Made by a program: the position numbers and the translations under genes. A stretch of 64,000 nucleotides of DNA from Brevundimonas sp. Root608 (lineage in GTDB: Bacteria; Pseudomonadota; Alphaproteobacteria; Caulobacterales; Caulobacteraceae): positions 62,001 to 126,000 of the forward strand of contig NZ_LMGT01000001.1 of assembly GCF_001427825.1 (NCBI RefSeq), read 5' to 3'. Position 1 is the stretch's first letter. Every line of letters begins with the position of its first letter. The notes beneath the pieces are model-generated. The model ran no database searches and was not told the DNA's origin. It saw only the letters and a list, made by a program, of their open reading frames with translations. Shown here piece by piece: positions 50,947-58,726 of this stretch.

Positions 50947-52332
50947 GTGTACCGGTGGCTGACGGAGGACGAGTTCGCGCGCGAGCTCTGGCGGGAGGAC
51001 GCGCACGAGGGGCAGCTGCCGGAGACGGACCCGTGGCGCACCTGGGTCTTCCTCGGCGGGCGCGGGGCGGGGAAGACGCGGGCGGGGGCGGAGTGGGTGT
51101 GGGAGACGGCGCAGAGGCTGGGAAAGGGCGGGCGGATCGCGCTGGTGGGGCCGACGATAAGGGATGCGCGGACGGTGATGGTCGAGGGGCCGTCGGGGGT
51201 GATGAACCTGCCGTTCCGGACGGGGGCGGCGTTCGCCTCGTCGCTGAGGCAGGTGAGCTTTCCGGGCGGGGCCGTGGGGCTGCTGTTCTCGGCCGAGGAG
51301 CCGGAGCGGCTGCGCGGGCCGCAGTTCCATGCGGCCTGGGGGGACGAGTTCTGCGCCTGGTCCTATGGCGCGGAGACGCTGGCGATGCTGCGGCTGGGGC
51401 TGAGGCTGGGGGAGGGTCCGAGGCTGGTTCTGACGTCCACGCCGAAGCCGGGGCGGGTGTTGCGCGGGGTGCTGGCGGAGGACGGCTGCGCGCGGACGGA
51501 TGCGCCGACGCGCGCCAATGCGGGGAACCTCGCGCCGGGATTCCTGGCGGCGATGGAGGGGCTGTACGGCGGGACGCGGCGGGCGGCGCAGGAGCTGGAC
51601 GGGCGGGTGCTGGAGGATGAGGGGGCGCTTTTCACGCTCGCGGAGATCGAGAGGGCGCGGGCGGGGTGGGGGCTGCTTTCGCATTCTCCCTCCCCCGAAG
51701 TGGGGAGGGACGGCGGAGCGAAGCGAAGCCCGGGTGGGGAAGTTCAGACGTACCCCACCCTGTCGTCGCTGCGCGCCGACATCCCTCCCCATGAAGGGGA
51801 GGGAGAACGCGTTTCTCCTGTCTTTGACAAGGTCGTGGTGGCCGTCGATCCGCCGGCGGGGACGCTGTCGGGGCGGGCGCGGGATGCGTGCGGGATCGTG
51901 GTGGCCGGGCGGCGCGGGGACCGGGTCGGGGTGCTGGCGGACTGGACGGCGCAGGGGCTGTCGCCCGAGGGCTGGGCCGAGCGGGTGCGGCGGGCGGTGG
52001 AGGCGTACGGGGCGCGGCGGGTGGTGGTCGAGAGCAACAACGGCGGGGCGATGGCGGAGGCGGTGCTGAAGGCCTCGGGGCTGTCGGTCGCGGTGAAGCG
52101 GGTGCATGCGTCGGTGGGCAAGGTCGCGCGGGCCGAGCCGGTGGCGGCGCTGTACGAGCAGGGGCGGGTGGCGCACGCGCCGGGGCTGGAGGCGCTGGAG
52201 GAGGAGCTGATGGGGCTGGGCGGCGAGGACGCGGGCGGGGCCAGTCCCGACCGGGCCGACGCCCTGGTCTGGGCGGTGACCGATCTGCTGCCGGCGCCGG
52301 GGGCGAGGGGACCGTCGCTGCGGGTGCTTTAG
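50947..52332 (+). CDS. Large terminase subunit, gene-transfer-agent type, with inserted palindromic element
   Basis: DNA-packaging motor ATPase/nuclease of 461 residues. Walker A is GGRGAGKT (37-44) and Walker B WGDE (about 132-134). The RNase H-like nuclease acids appear in VVVAVDPPAG, VVVESNNGG and SPDRADALVW. Residues about 246-287 (SPSPEVGRDGG onward to HEGEGER) come from an in-frame palindromic repeat. I take GTG 50947 as start because GGGAGGGAGAGG lies directly before it; ATG 50878 is an alternative. No portal, capsid or tail gene follows. Confidence 0.85.
   Translation: MYRWLTEDEFARELWREDAHEGQLPETDPWRTWVFLGGRGAGKTRAGAEWVWETAQRLGKGGRIALVGPTIRDARTVMVEGPSGVMNLPFRTGAAFASSLRQVSFPGGAVGLLFSAEEPERLRGPQFHAAWGDEFCAWSYGAETLAMLRLGLRLGEGPRLVLTSTPKPGRVLRGVLAEDGCARTDAPTRANAGNLAPGFLAAMEGLYGGTRRAAQELDGRVLEDEGALFTLAEIERARAGWGLLSHSPSPEVGRDGGAKRSPGGEVQTYPTLSSLRADIPPHEGEGERVSPVFDKVVVAVDPPAGTLSGRARDACGIVVAGRRGDRVGVLADWTAQGLSPEGWAERVRRAVEAYGARRVVVESNNGGAMAEAVLKASGLSVAVKRVHASVGKVARAEPVAALYEQGRVAHAPGLEALEEELMGLGGEDAGGASPDRADALVWAVTDLLPAPGARGPSLRVL
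51684..51807. repeat. Palindromic repeat element, copy 2, inserted inside terL
   Basis: The 124-base element has perfect 12-base terminal inverted repeats, TTCTCCCTCCCC (51684-51695) and GGGGAGGGAGAA (51796-51807), and an internal GGGTGGGG/CCCCACCC pair. It is read through in the terL frame without a stop. It belongs to the same family as copy 1. Such coding-region palindromes recall Rickettsia palindromic elements. Confidence 0.8.
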
Positions 52333-52415
52333 GCGGGCGAAAAGGGCGGGCAACCGTTTGACGGGCGCGGCGTTCCAGCCGATTACAATGGCTGCGCTTC
52401 AGGGGGCGAGGGGCT

Positions 52416-54326
52416 TTGGCGGTATTGAGTGCGACCAGCGGGGCGGCCCTGTTGTCGGCCCTGTCGATGACGGCGGCGGCGGATCCGGCGGCGATTCCCC
52501 AGGGCGCGGGGCCGACGGAGCAGGACCTGTCGCGGCTGTCGCTGGAAGAGCTGGCCCTGGTCGAGGTGACCTCGGTGTCGCGGCGGCCCGAGGCCCTGGC
52601 CGACGCGGCGGCGGCGATCTTCGTCATCACGGGCGACGACATCCGCCGCTCGGGCGCGACCAGCCTGCCCGAGGTGCTGCGGCTGGCCCCCAATCTGAAC
52701 GTGCAGCGGGTCAATGCGGTCGACTATGCGATCAGCGCGCGCGGCTTCAACGGCTATGAGATGTCCAACAAGCTGCAGGTGCTGCTGGACGGGCGCAGCC
52801 TGTATTCGACGCTGAGCTCGGGGGTGTTCTGGGACGCCCGCGACGTGATGCTGGAGGACGTCGAGCGGATCGAGGTCGTCAGCGGGCCGGGCGGGACCCT
52901 GTACGGGGCCAACGCCGTCAACGGCGTCATCAACATCATCACCCGGTCGGCGGCGGAGACGACCGGGACCCTGGTCAGCGCGGGGGTCGGCAACGAGGAC
53001 GCGACCTTCGCCCTGAGGCATGGCGGGCGGCTGGGCGAGGCCGGGGCGTGGCGGGCCTATATCAAGGGCTTTGCGCGGGACGACAGCGATCGCCTGACCG
53101 GCGGGGACGCGACGGACGCGGCGTCGGGGCTGCGCGGCGGGGCGCGGGCGGACTGGACCGTGGGCGACAACCGGCTGACGCTGCAGGGCGACGTGTTCGA
53201 CAATGAGGTGGCCGTCAACGAGGGCTTCAGCGGCGAGGAGACCCGGGTCAGCGGGCGCAATGTCGTGGGGCGGTGGTCGCGGCCGCTGGCGGGCGGCGAA
53301 CTGCAGGTCCAGGCCTATTACGACCGGTTCGAGCGGACGGAATCGGGCGGGGTCGAGGATTCGGACACCTGGGACGTCTCGGCCCAGCACGCCTTCGGCC
53401 GGGGCCGGCACCGGCTGGTGCTGGGGGCGGGCTACCGGACGGTGCAGTCGCGCTTCGCCGCCGCGCCGGGCGGGGCCTTCCTCGACCCGGCCGAGCGGAC
53501 CCTGTCGCTGACCAACCTGTTCGCTCAGGACCAGATCGCCCTGACGGACGCCTTGACCCTGACGCTGGGGATGAAGGTCGAGGACAACAGCTTCTCGGGC
53601 CAGGAATTCCTGCCGAACGTCCGCCTCGGCTGGGAACGGCCGGGCGGGGACCTGGTGTGGGGCGCGATCAGCCGGGCCAGCCGCACGCCGAACCGGATCG
53701 AGCGCGACCTGACCCTGCCGGGCTTCCTGGTCGGCGGCGACTTCCAGTCCGAGACGCTGACGGCCTGGGAGGCCGGCTGGCGCGCCCGGCCGCGCGAGCA
53801 TGTCTCGTTCTCGATCTCGGCCTTCTACAACGTCTATGACGACCTGCGGACGGCGTCCTTCCATCCGGTGACGGTGTTCCCGCTCAGCCTGACCAATTTC
53901 GGCGCGGGCGAGACCTGGGGCGTGGAGGCCTGGGGCAGCTATGACGTCACGGACCGGTGGCGGCTCAGCGCGGGCCTCAGCACCCTGGACAAGGATTTCG
54001 CGGTCGATCCGTCGGGCTCGGACATCACGGGCCTGATCTCGACCGGGGACGATCCGGCGTATCAGCTGCTGCTCAAGTCGCAGACGCGGATCACCGACCG
54101 GCTGGACCTGGACCTGCGCCTGCGCGCCGTCGATGCGCTGCAGACGAGCGGGACGGAAGCCTGGGTCGAGGCGGACGCGCGGCTGGGGTGGCGCTTCACC
54201 GATGCGCTGGAGCTGTCGATCAGCGGCCAGAACCTGCTGGAGGAGCGGCGCGTCGAAACCGGCGACTCCGCCCGACAGCGGGCCTTCGGCCGCAGCGTCT
54301 TCGTCGCCCTGCGGACGAGTTTCTGA
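52416..54326 (+). CDS. TonB-dependent outer-membrane receptor
   Basis: The 636-residue protein starts at TTG 52416 and has a signal-like N-terminus. The segment DLSRLSLEELALVEVTSVSRRP precedes a plug domain with VITGDDIRRSGATSLPEVLRLAPNLNV and IEVVSGPGGTLYGANAVNGVINIITR. A beta-barrel ends in FGRSVFVALRTSF with the C-terminal phenylalanine. Ligand unknown. A yfiR gene and a hybrid histidine kinase follow with 1-base gaps, so the receptor is probably part of a signalling unit rather than plain uptake. Confidence 0.87.
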   Translation: MAVLSATSGAALLSALSMTAAADPAAIPQGAGPTEQDLSRLSLEELALVEVTSVSRRPEALADAAAAIFVITGDDIRRSGATSLPEVLRLAPNLNVQRVNAVDYAISARGFNGYEMSNKLQVLLDGRSLYSTLSSGVFWDARDVMLEDVERIEVVSGPGGTLYGANAVNGVINIITRSAAETTGTLVSAGVGNEDATFALRHGGRLGEAGAWRAYIKGFARDDSDRLTGGDATDAASGLRGGARADWTVGDNRLTLQGDVFDNEVAVNEGFSGEETRVSGRNVVGRWSRPLAGGELQVQAYYDRFERTESGGVEDSDTWDVSAQHAFGRGRHRLVLGAGYRTVQSRFAAAPGGAFLDPAERTLSLTNLFAQDQIALTDALTLTLGMKVEDNSFSGQEFLPNVRLGWERPGGDLVWGAISRASRTPNRIERDLTLPGFLVGGDFQSETLTAWEAGWRARPREHVSFSISAFYNVYDDLRTASFHPVTVFPLSLTNFGAGETWGVEAWGSYDVTDRWRLSAGLSTLDKDFAVDPSGSDITGLISTGDDPAYQLLLKSQTRITDRLDLDLRLRAVDALQTSGTEAWVEADARLGWRFTDALELSISGQNLLEERRVETGDSARQRAFGRSVFVALRTSF

Positions 54327-54327
54327 G

Positions 54328-54870
54328 ATGAGCGGAGCCCGGCGCATCCCGGCGGGCGTGGCGGCGGTCTGGGGCCTGATGCTCCTGACCGCGGCCGGGC
54401 CCGTGGCCGCCCAGAGCCGGCTCGAATATTCGGTCAAGGCCAACTACCTCGTCCGCTTCGCCGCCTTCGTCGAATGGCCGCCGCGCGCCTTCCAGACCCC
54501 CCAGTCGCCGGTCGTCATCTGTGTGGCGGGCCGCGACCCGTTCGGCCCGGCGCTCGACGCGGCGGCCCGGGCCCAGACGGCCCATGGCCGGCCGCTGGCG
54601 GTGCGCCGGCGCGCGGACGCGACGGCGCTGGCCGGCTGCCACATCGTCTATGTGGGCCAGGGCGGCGGCGCGGCCCTCGCCGCGGCGGCGGGCCAGCCGG
54701 GCCTGTTGCTGGTCACCGACAGTGCGACGGCGCCCGACCGGGGCGCGGTCCATTTCGTGCTCAGCCAGGGCCGGGTGCGGTTCCACATCGACCAGCAGTC
54801 GGCGTTGCGGAACGGGCTGCAATTCAGCTCGCGCCTGCTGAACCTCGCCCTTACCGTGCGGGGCGGCTGA
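54328..54870 (+). CDS. YfiR-family periplasmic protein
   Basis: The 180-residue product has a signal peptide (MSGARRIPAGVAAVWGLMLL) and the YfiR (DUF4154) pattern: YSVKANYLVRFAAFVEWPPRAF, then VVICVAGRDPFGPAL, CHIVYVGQ, LLVTDSA and RVRFHIDQQSALRNGLQFSSRLLNLA. In Pseudomonas, YfiR is a periplasmic repressor of the cyclase YfiN; here the protein next door is a kinase instead. It begins 1 base after the receptor stop. Confidence 0.88.
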   Translation: MSGARRIPAGVAAVWGLMLLTAAGPVAAQSRLEYSVKANYLVRFAAFVEWPPRAFQTPQSPVVICVAGRDPFGPALDAAARAQTAHGRPLAVRRRADATALAGCHIVYVGQGGGAALAAAAGQPGLLLVTDSATAPDRGAVHFVLSQGRVRFHIDQQSALRNGLQFSSRLLNLALTVRGG

Positions 54871-54871
54871 G

Positions 54872-56629
54872 ATGGCGTGGATGGAGCGACTGCGGCGGGC
54901 GCGTTTTCCCCTGATGGTGCTGGTCTCGCTGATCGTGCTGCTGATCGCGGGCGTGGCGACCACCGTGGTCAGCGAACGGGGGCTGAAACAGCAGCTGGCC
55001 CGCGAGGCCGAAGCCCAGGCCGATCTGCTGGCCTCGGCGGTCAGCGGCGCCCTGGCCTTCGACGACCGGGCGGCGGCCCAGGACTATGTCGACGCCGTCC
55101 AGATCAATCCGAACGTCCTGGCCGCCGCGGTCTATGACGAGAACAATCGGGTGGTGGCCAGTTTCGCCCGCGCGGGCGAGACCATCCCCGCGATCGCGAC
55201 GCCCCGGGACCGCGCCACCGTCTTCGAGGACGGCCGGCTGTATGTGGTGCGGCCCGTCGAACAGGCGGGCCAGCGGCTGGGCACGGCGCGGCTGCGCCTG
55301 CTCGACACCCCCCCGTCGCAGCGGTTCAGCCGTTACGCCGGCCTGTTGCTGGTGCTGGGCCTGGCGGTGCTGGTCGTGGTCGTCCTGGCCGTGGCCCAGG
55401 GCGCCCTGAGGCGGGCCAACCGCGAGCTGGCGCGCCGGGCCGAGGTTCTGGTCGAGACCAATCTGCTGCTGCAGCAGCAGATGGCCGAGCGCGAAAAGGC
55501 CGAGGAGGCGCTGCGCCAGAGTCAGAAGATGGAGGCCATCGGCCGGCTGACCGGCGGCATCGCCCACGACTTCAACAATCTGCTGATGGTGGCCTCGAGC
55601 GGGATCGAGCTGCTGGACCGCACCGAGGATCCGAAGAAGCGCAAGACCCTGAGCGAGGGCGTGCGCCAGGCGGTCGAGCGGGGCGCCGCCCTGACGCGGC
55701 AGATGCTGGCCTTCTCGCGCCGTTCGCCGCTGAAGGCCGACGTGCTGGATCTGCCGACCCAGGTGGAGGGGCTGAGGTTCCTGCTGGAACGGTCGCTGCG
55801 CGAGGACATCGAAGTGGTGGTGGACCTGCCCGAGGGCCTGTGGCGGGTCGAGGCGGACGCGGGCGAGCTGGAGCTGGCCCTGCTGAACCTGGCGGTCAAC
55901 GCCCGGGACGCCATGCCCAACGGCGGCACGCTGACGCTGTCGGCGCGCAATGTGACGGGATCGAACGGGGAAGGCGACACCGTCTGCCTGACCGTGTCGG
56001 ACACCGGCACGGGCATGTCGCCGGCCGTGGCCTCGCGCGTGTTCGAGCCCTTCTTCACCACCAAGGAGGTCGGGCGCGGCACGGGCTTGGGTCTGTCGCA
56101 GGTCTATGGTTTCGTGCGGTCCTCGGGCGGGGATATCCGCGTCGAGTCCGTCGAGGGGAGCGGCACGACCTTCACCCTGTGCCTGCCGCGCAGCGAGAAG
56201 GAAGCCACGGCCCTGGGGCCGGCCCAGACGGGCGCGGAAACGCCGGGGCCCCGGCGCAAGCGCGGCGGCCGGCTTCTGCTGGTCGAGGACGACGACGCCG
56301 TCGCCGCGGGGGTCGGGCACATGCTGCGCGACCTGGGCTACACCTATGTGCGCGCCGCCCAGGCCGCCGACGCCCTGAACATCCTGGACGGCGACCAGGG
56401 GTTCGACCTGGTGTTCTCCGACATGGTCATGCCGGGCGAGCTGGACGGGCTGGGTCTGGGCAAGGAAATCCGCCGCCGGCGTCCCGATCTGCCCGTGGTG
56501 CTGACGACCGGATACAGCGAGGCGGCCTCGGCGGCGGCGGGGGAGAATTTCCGCCTGCTGCTGAAGCCCTACGGCATCGGCCAGATGGAGGCTGTGCTGG
56601 GCGAGGCGATGGCGGCGGGGGCCGGCTGA
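54872..56629 (+). CDS. Hybrid sensor histidine kinase with receiver domain
   Basis: The 585-residue protein has an N-terminal helix (about 13-35), a periplasmic domain (about 36-150) that looks like CHASE8 (SAVSGALAFDDRAAAQDYV, PNVLAAAVYDENN) and a second helix (about 153-178). HisKA follows with the phospho-accepting histidine in GGIAHDFNNLL, then HATPase_c (N-box NLAVNARDAMP, G-boxes DTGTGM and GTGLGL) and a REC domain with DD near the start of LLLVEDDDAV, the phospho-Asp in LVFSDMVMPGEL and the Lys in LLLKPYG. No output domain is present. It is the third gene of the receptor/yfiR/kinase cassette. Confidence 0.92.
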   Translation: MAWMERLRRARFPLMVLVSLIVLLIAGVATTVVSERGLKQQLAREAEAQADLLASAVSGALAFDDRAAAQDYVDAVQINPNVLAAAVYDENNRVVASFARAGETIPAIATPRDRATVFEDGRLYVVRPVEQAGQRLGTARLRLLDTPPSQRFSRYAGLLLVLGLAVLVVVVLAVAQGALRRANRELARRAEVLVETNLLLQQQMAEREKAEEALRQSQKMEAIGRLTGGIAHDFNNLLMVASSGIELLDRTEDPKKRKTLSEGVRQAVERGAALTRQMLAFSRRSPLKADVLDLPTQVEGLRFLLERSLREDIEVVVDLPEGLWRVEADAGELELALLNLAVNARDAMPNGGTLTLSARNVTGSNGEGDTVCLTVSDTGTGMSPAVASRVFEPFFTTKEVGRGTGLGLSQVYGFVRSSGGDIRVESVEGSGTTFTLCLPRSEKEATALGPAQTGAETPGPRRKRGGRLLLVEDDDAVAAGVGHMLRDLGYTYVRAAQAADALNILDGDQGFDLVFSDMVMPGELDGLGLGKEIRRRRPDLPVVLTTGYSEAASAAAGENFRLLLKPYGIGQMEAVLGEAMAAGAG

Positions 56630-56649
56630 GGCCGCTGCCGCGACGCCCG

Positions 56650-56679
56650 CTTCCGTTCCCGACCCATTGCGGACATGAA
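56650..56679. repeat. GTCCGC-type dispersed repeat, copy 1 (partial)
   Basis: CTTCCGTTCCCGACCCATTGCGGACA is a variant of a repeat with GTCCGC and GCGGAC ends around CTTTCCACCCATT. Its left arm is degenerate. Copies 2 and 3 are at 56976 and 57471. Confidence 0.5.
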
Positions 56680-56703
56680 CTCGGGCGGCAACACTGCCGT
56701 GTA

Positions 56704-56970
56704 ATGAGCATCACGCCCGCGATTCTGAGCCAGCTTCCACTTCCGGAGATTACCTCGGCGGTTTTCTACAAACGCGATCAGATCACCGTCGATCTCGTCT
56801 GCTGCGATGTCGAAGTAGGCGGGCAAGTCTGGACGTTTCACGAGGAGGCAGAGGGATGGGACGCGCTGCTCCGTCACATCGAGAAGCTGCCCGGCTTCCG
56901 CTCGGACTGGCAGAATGGCGTTGTCCTGCCGCCTTTTGCGTCGAGCGAAACGGTGGCGTTCCAACGCTGA
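56704..56970 (+). CDS. Hypothetical small protein
   Basis: The 88-residue product starts MSITPAILSQLPLPEITSAV and has a compact alpha/beta pattern with KRDQITVDLVCCDVEVGGQVW and HEEAEGWDALLRHIEKLPGF. There are two adjacent cysteines and no signal or membrane segment. I do not recognise the family. Its base composition is less GC-rich than the kinase before it, and dispersed repeats flank it on both sides, which suggests accessory DNA. Confidence 0.6.
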   Translation: MSITPAILSQLPLPEITSAVFYKRDQITVDLVCCDVEVGGQVWTFHEEAEGWDALLRHIEKLPGFRSDWQNGVVLPPFASSETVAFQR

Positions 56971-56975
56971 GCACA

Positions 56976-57026
56976 ACGTCCGCTTTCCACCCCTAGGCGA
57001 CAGTCGGCTCCCGACCCGTTGCGGAC
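56976..57026. repeat. GTCCGC-type dispersed repeat, copy 2
   Basis: GTCCGC (56979-56984) and GCGGAC (57021-57026) enclose CTTTCCACCC and a second partial unit CCCGACCCGTT. The layout suggests one repeat nested in another. Confidence 0.55.
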
Positions 57027-57045
57027 TCCGGTTTTGGAATAGCTC

Positions 57046-57438
57046 TCAGCGCGCAGCAGCTCGCTCGAAGTCGCCCTGAGCGAAGCGTGGTGTGGCGCAG
57101 GCGCTCGTAGACATTCTGATGCCCTGCCTCTTGGCGAGAACGAGAACATCTCGTGATTGAACGAAGTCTATGCCGCAGGTGGCGCCCCAAGAGCCGGGCG
57201 CGTGCGTGATCCGCTGAACGTCGTGGTGAGCCCCCTTCAGTGTGCGAGAGACATTGAACTCCGTCACCACGTAACCGTCGCGCCCCGTTGTAGAGGATAT
57301 CGCCTGTCCCACGAACGCGACGTCTGCGAAGCCGAGTTGATCTGAGGCACTTCTCCAGTATGGGCAGGAACATGCCCACGCCACTCCGGCGATCAGCGCC
57401 AACGCAGTTGCAAAGATCAGCATGAAGATGATGCGCAT
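57046..57438 (-). CDS. Secreted protein with TIMP-like / NTR-fold pattern
   Basis: The 130-residue product has a signal peptide (MRIIFMLIFATALALIAGVA) and a mature N-terminus beginning W-A-C-S-C-P. Then come FADVAFVGQAIS, FNVSRTLKG, GATCGIDFVQSRDVLVLAK and a C-terminal SACATPRF. Cysteines at the mature N-terminus and near the end recall netrin/TIMP-like domains found in some bacterial secreted proteins. The assignment rests on pattern only. The gene lies between two dispersed repeats. Confidence 0.6.
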   Translation of the reverse strand: MRIIFMLIFATALALIAGVAWACSCPYWRSASDQLGFADVAFVGQAISSTTGRDGYVVTEFNVSRTLKGAHHDVQRITHAPGSWGATCGIDFVQSRDVLVLAKRQGIRMSTSACATPRFAQGDFERAAAR

Positions 57439-57470
57439 GTCGGCACGATAGCAGAGGCACAGCGTTCACC

Positions 57471-57500
57471 AAGGTCTGCTTTCCACCCATTCCAGACCTT
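57471..57500. repeat. GTCCGC-type dispersed repeat, copy 3
   Basis: AAGGTCTG (57471-57478) pairs exactly with CAGACCTT (57493-57500) around CTTTCCACCCATTC. The loop matches copies 1 and 2, while the arms differ by compensating changes. Confidence 0.6.
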
Positions 57501-57549
57501 CGCAGCGTCTGCGTCCGGCGCTTCGCACCACCACCACCTCGCCCCCCGC

Positions 57550-57684
57550 CCGTCATCCTCGGGCTTGACCCGAGGATCGGACCGTCCGGTGCTCGGTCAG
57601 GGAACCGTCTCCACCCTCGCGGGGCCGTCCCGGGGTACAGCGCGGCCCCACCTCTGATCCTCGGGTCAAGCCCGAGGATGACGG
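57550..57684. repeat. Large inverted repeat with perfect 29-bp arms
   Basis: The left arm 57550-57578 and right arm 57656-57684 are exact complements; each arm carries CCTCGGGCTTGACCCGAGG or its complement, itself nearly palindromic. The 77-base centre holds no gene. Elements of this sequence are widespread in alphaproteobacterial intergenic DNA as I recall. The rest of 57501-57881 shows no gene. Confidence 0.8.
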
Positions 57685-57881
57685 CGAAGGGGGAGGGGCG
57701 GGATACTGGCGGGACGCGGGCGCGCGTTCCAGCTCAAGCCGATAGACCGCCTGCAACCCGTTGCAGCGGTTCGGGGCGTCCGGGGTTCGGCAGATCGCCC
57801 TACCTCACCGATGAGCCTGTACCTGGCCCGCCCTGCACCGCTCGGTTCGAAAGCGGCGGAGGGCGGAAGGGACGCCTGAAC

Positions 57882-58034
57882 TCAGTCTTCCTCGAGCGGC
57901 GGCAGGCCGGCTTCCTTGCGGGCGGCGGCGGCGGCTTTCTTTTCGGCCTTGGCGGCGGCCTTCTCGGCGGCCTTTTTGGCGTCGGCGCGATCGCGTTCCT
58001 GACGCTCGAAACTGTAGTTGGGCTTACGGGCCAT
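57882..58034 (-). CDS. Small Lys/Ala/Glu-rich protein
   Basis: The 50-residue product starts MARKPNYSFERQERDRADAK and continues as one Lys/Ala/Glu helix to GLPPLEED. Very similar short proteins with the MARKPNY start are common in alphaproteobacteria, so I treat it as a real gene although it is short. Longer starts up to 58172 add unlikely sequence. Role unknown; the basic helix may bind nucleic acid. Confidence 0.65.
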   Translation of the reverse strand: MARKPNYSFERQERDRADAKKAAEKAAAKAEKKAAAAARKEAGLPPLEED

Positions 58035-58182
58035 CGGCGGCTCTTTCTCTTTTTGTGGCGCTACCGCGCTTCGCGCTGCCTGAGCGCAGATGATTGACGC
58101 TGCTTGAGCGCAGGAAGCGCCGCGGGAGCGCCTTGTGTTCCCCAAGGTGGGGCAAGCGGGGGGCCGGGGCAACCGTTGACCG

Positions 58183-58659
58183 TCAATCGACGGCGACGAT
58201 CTCCACCGTCTGGCCCGCGACGACGGCCTCGTCGCCCACGCTCCTGCCGATCAGGGCGACGGCGAGGGGCGAGACATGGCTGACCGAGCCGGCGGCGGGA
58301 TCGGCCTCGTCCTCGCCGGTGATGCGCCAGGTCTGGGCCCGACCGTCCTCGCGTTCGATGGTCACCGAGCCGCCGAAGCGGACGCGGCCGTCCGGCTCGG
58401 TCTCGACCAGCTGGGCCGTGGCGCGGCGGGCGGACCAGTAGCGCAGGTCGCGGGTGGCGCGGGCCATGGCGGTGCGGTCGGCCTCGATGGAGCCGTGGGC
58501 CTGGGCGGCGCTGTAGGCCGCGCGGGCCGAGGCCAGGGCGGCCTCGATCGCGGCCAGGCCCGCGGGCGTGACCAGATTGGGGTGCGGGGAGATGGGGCGG
58601 TCGGGAAGATCGGCGGCCGTGGCCTCCAGATCCTCCTCGCGGGTAAAGGCGACGCTCAT
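58183..58659 (-). CDS. GreA/GreB-type transcription factor
   Basis: The 158-residue protein (start MSVAFTREEDLEATAADLPD) has a helical N-terminal part (AAIEAALASARAAYSAA) and a C-terminal GreA/GreB FKBP-like domain with RFGGSVTIEREDGRAQTWRITGEDEAD, then SHVSPLAVALIGRSVGDEAVV. The N-terminal coiled coil is shorter than in true GreA/GreB, so it may be a Gre-like factor with a different effect on RNA polymerase. Confidence 0.83.
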   Translation of the reverse strand: MSVAFTREEDLEATAADLPDRPISPHPNLVTPAGLAAIEAALASARAAYSAAQAHGSIEADRTAMARATRDLRYWSARRATAQLVETEPDGRVRFGGSVTIEREDGRAQTWRITGEDEADPAAGSVSHVSPLAVALIGRSVGDEAVVAGQTVEIVAVD

Positions 58660-58726
58660 GGGGGATGAGCGTATGCGCGATGCGGGTGTTCCCCGAGCCA
58701 AATTTCGCGCGACGGCGCCCTTCACC

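Noticed and set aside
50878-52332. ATG 50878 as the terL start
   Set aside because: It lies inside a palindromic repeat and adds low-complexity residues; GTG 50947 has a better ribosome site. It cannot be fully excluded.
50172-52332. A complete prophage
   Set aside because: No integrase, repressor, capsid, tail or lysis gene lies on either side of the terminase genes.
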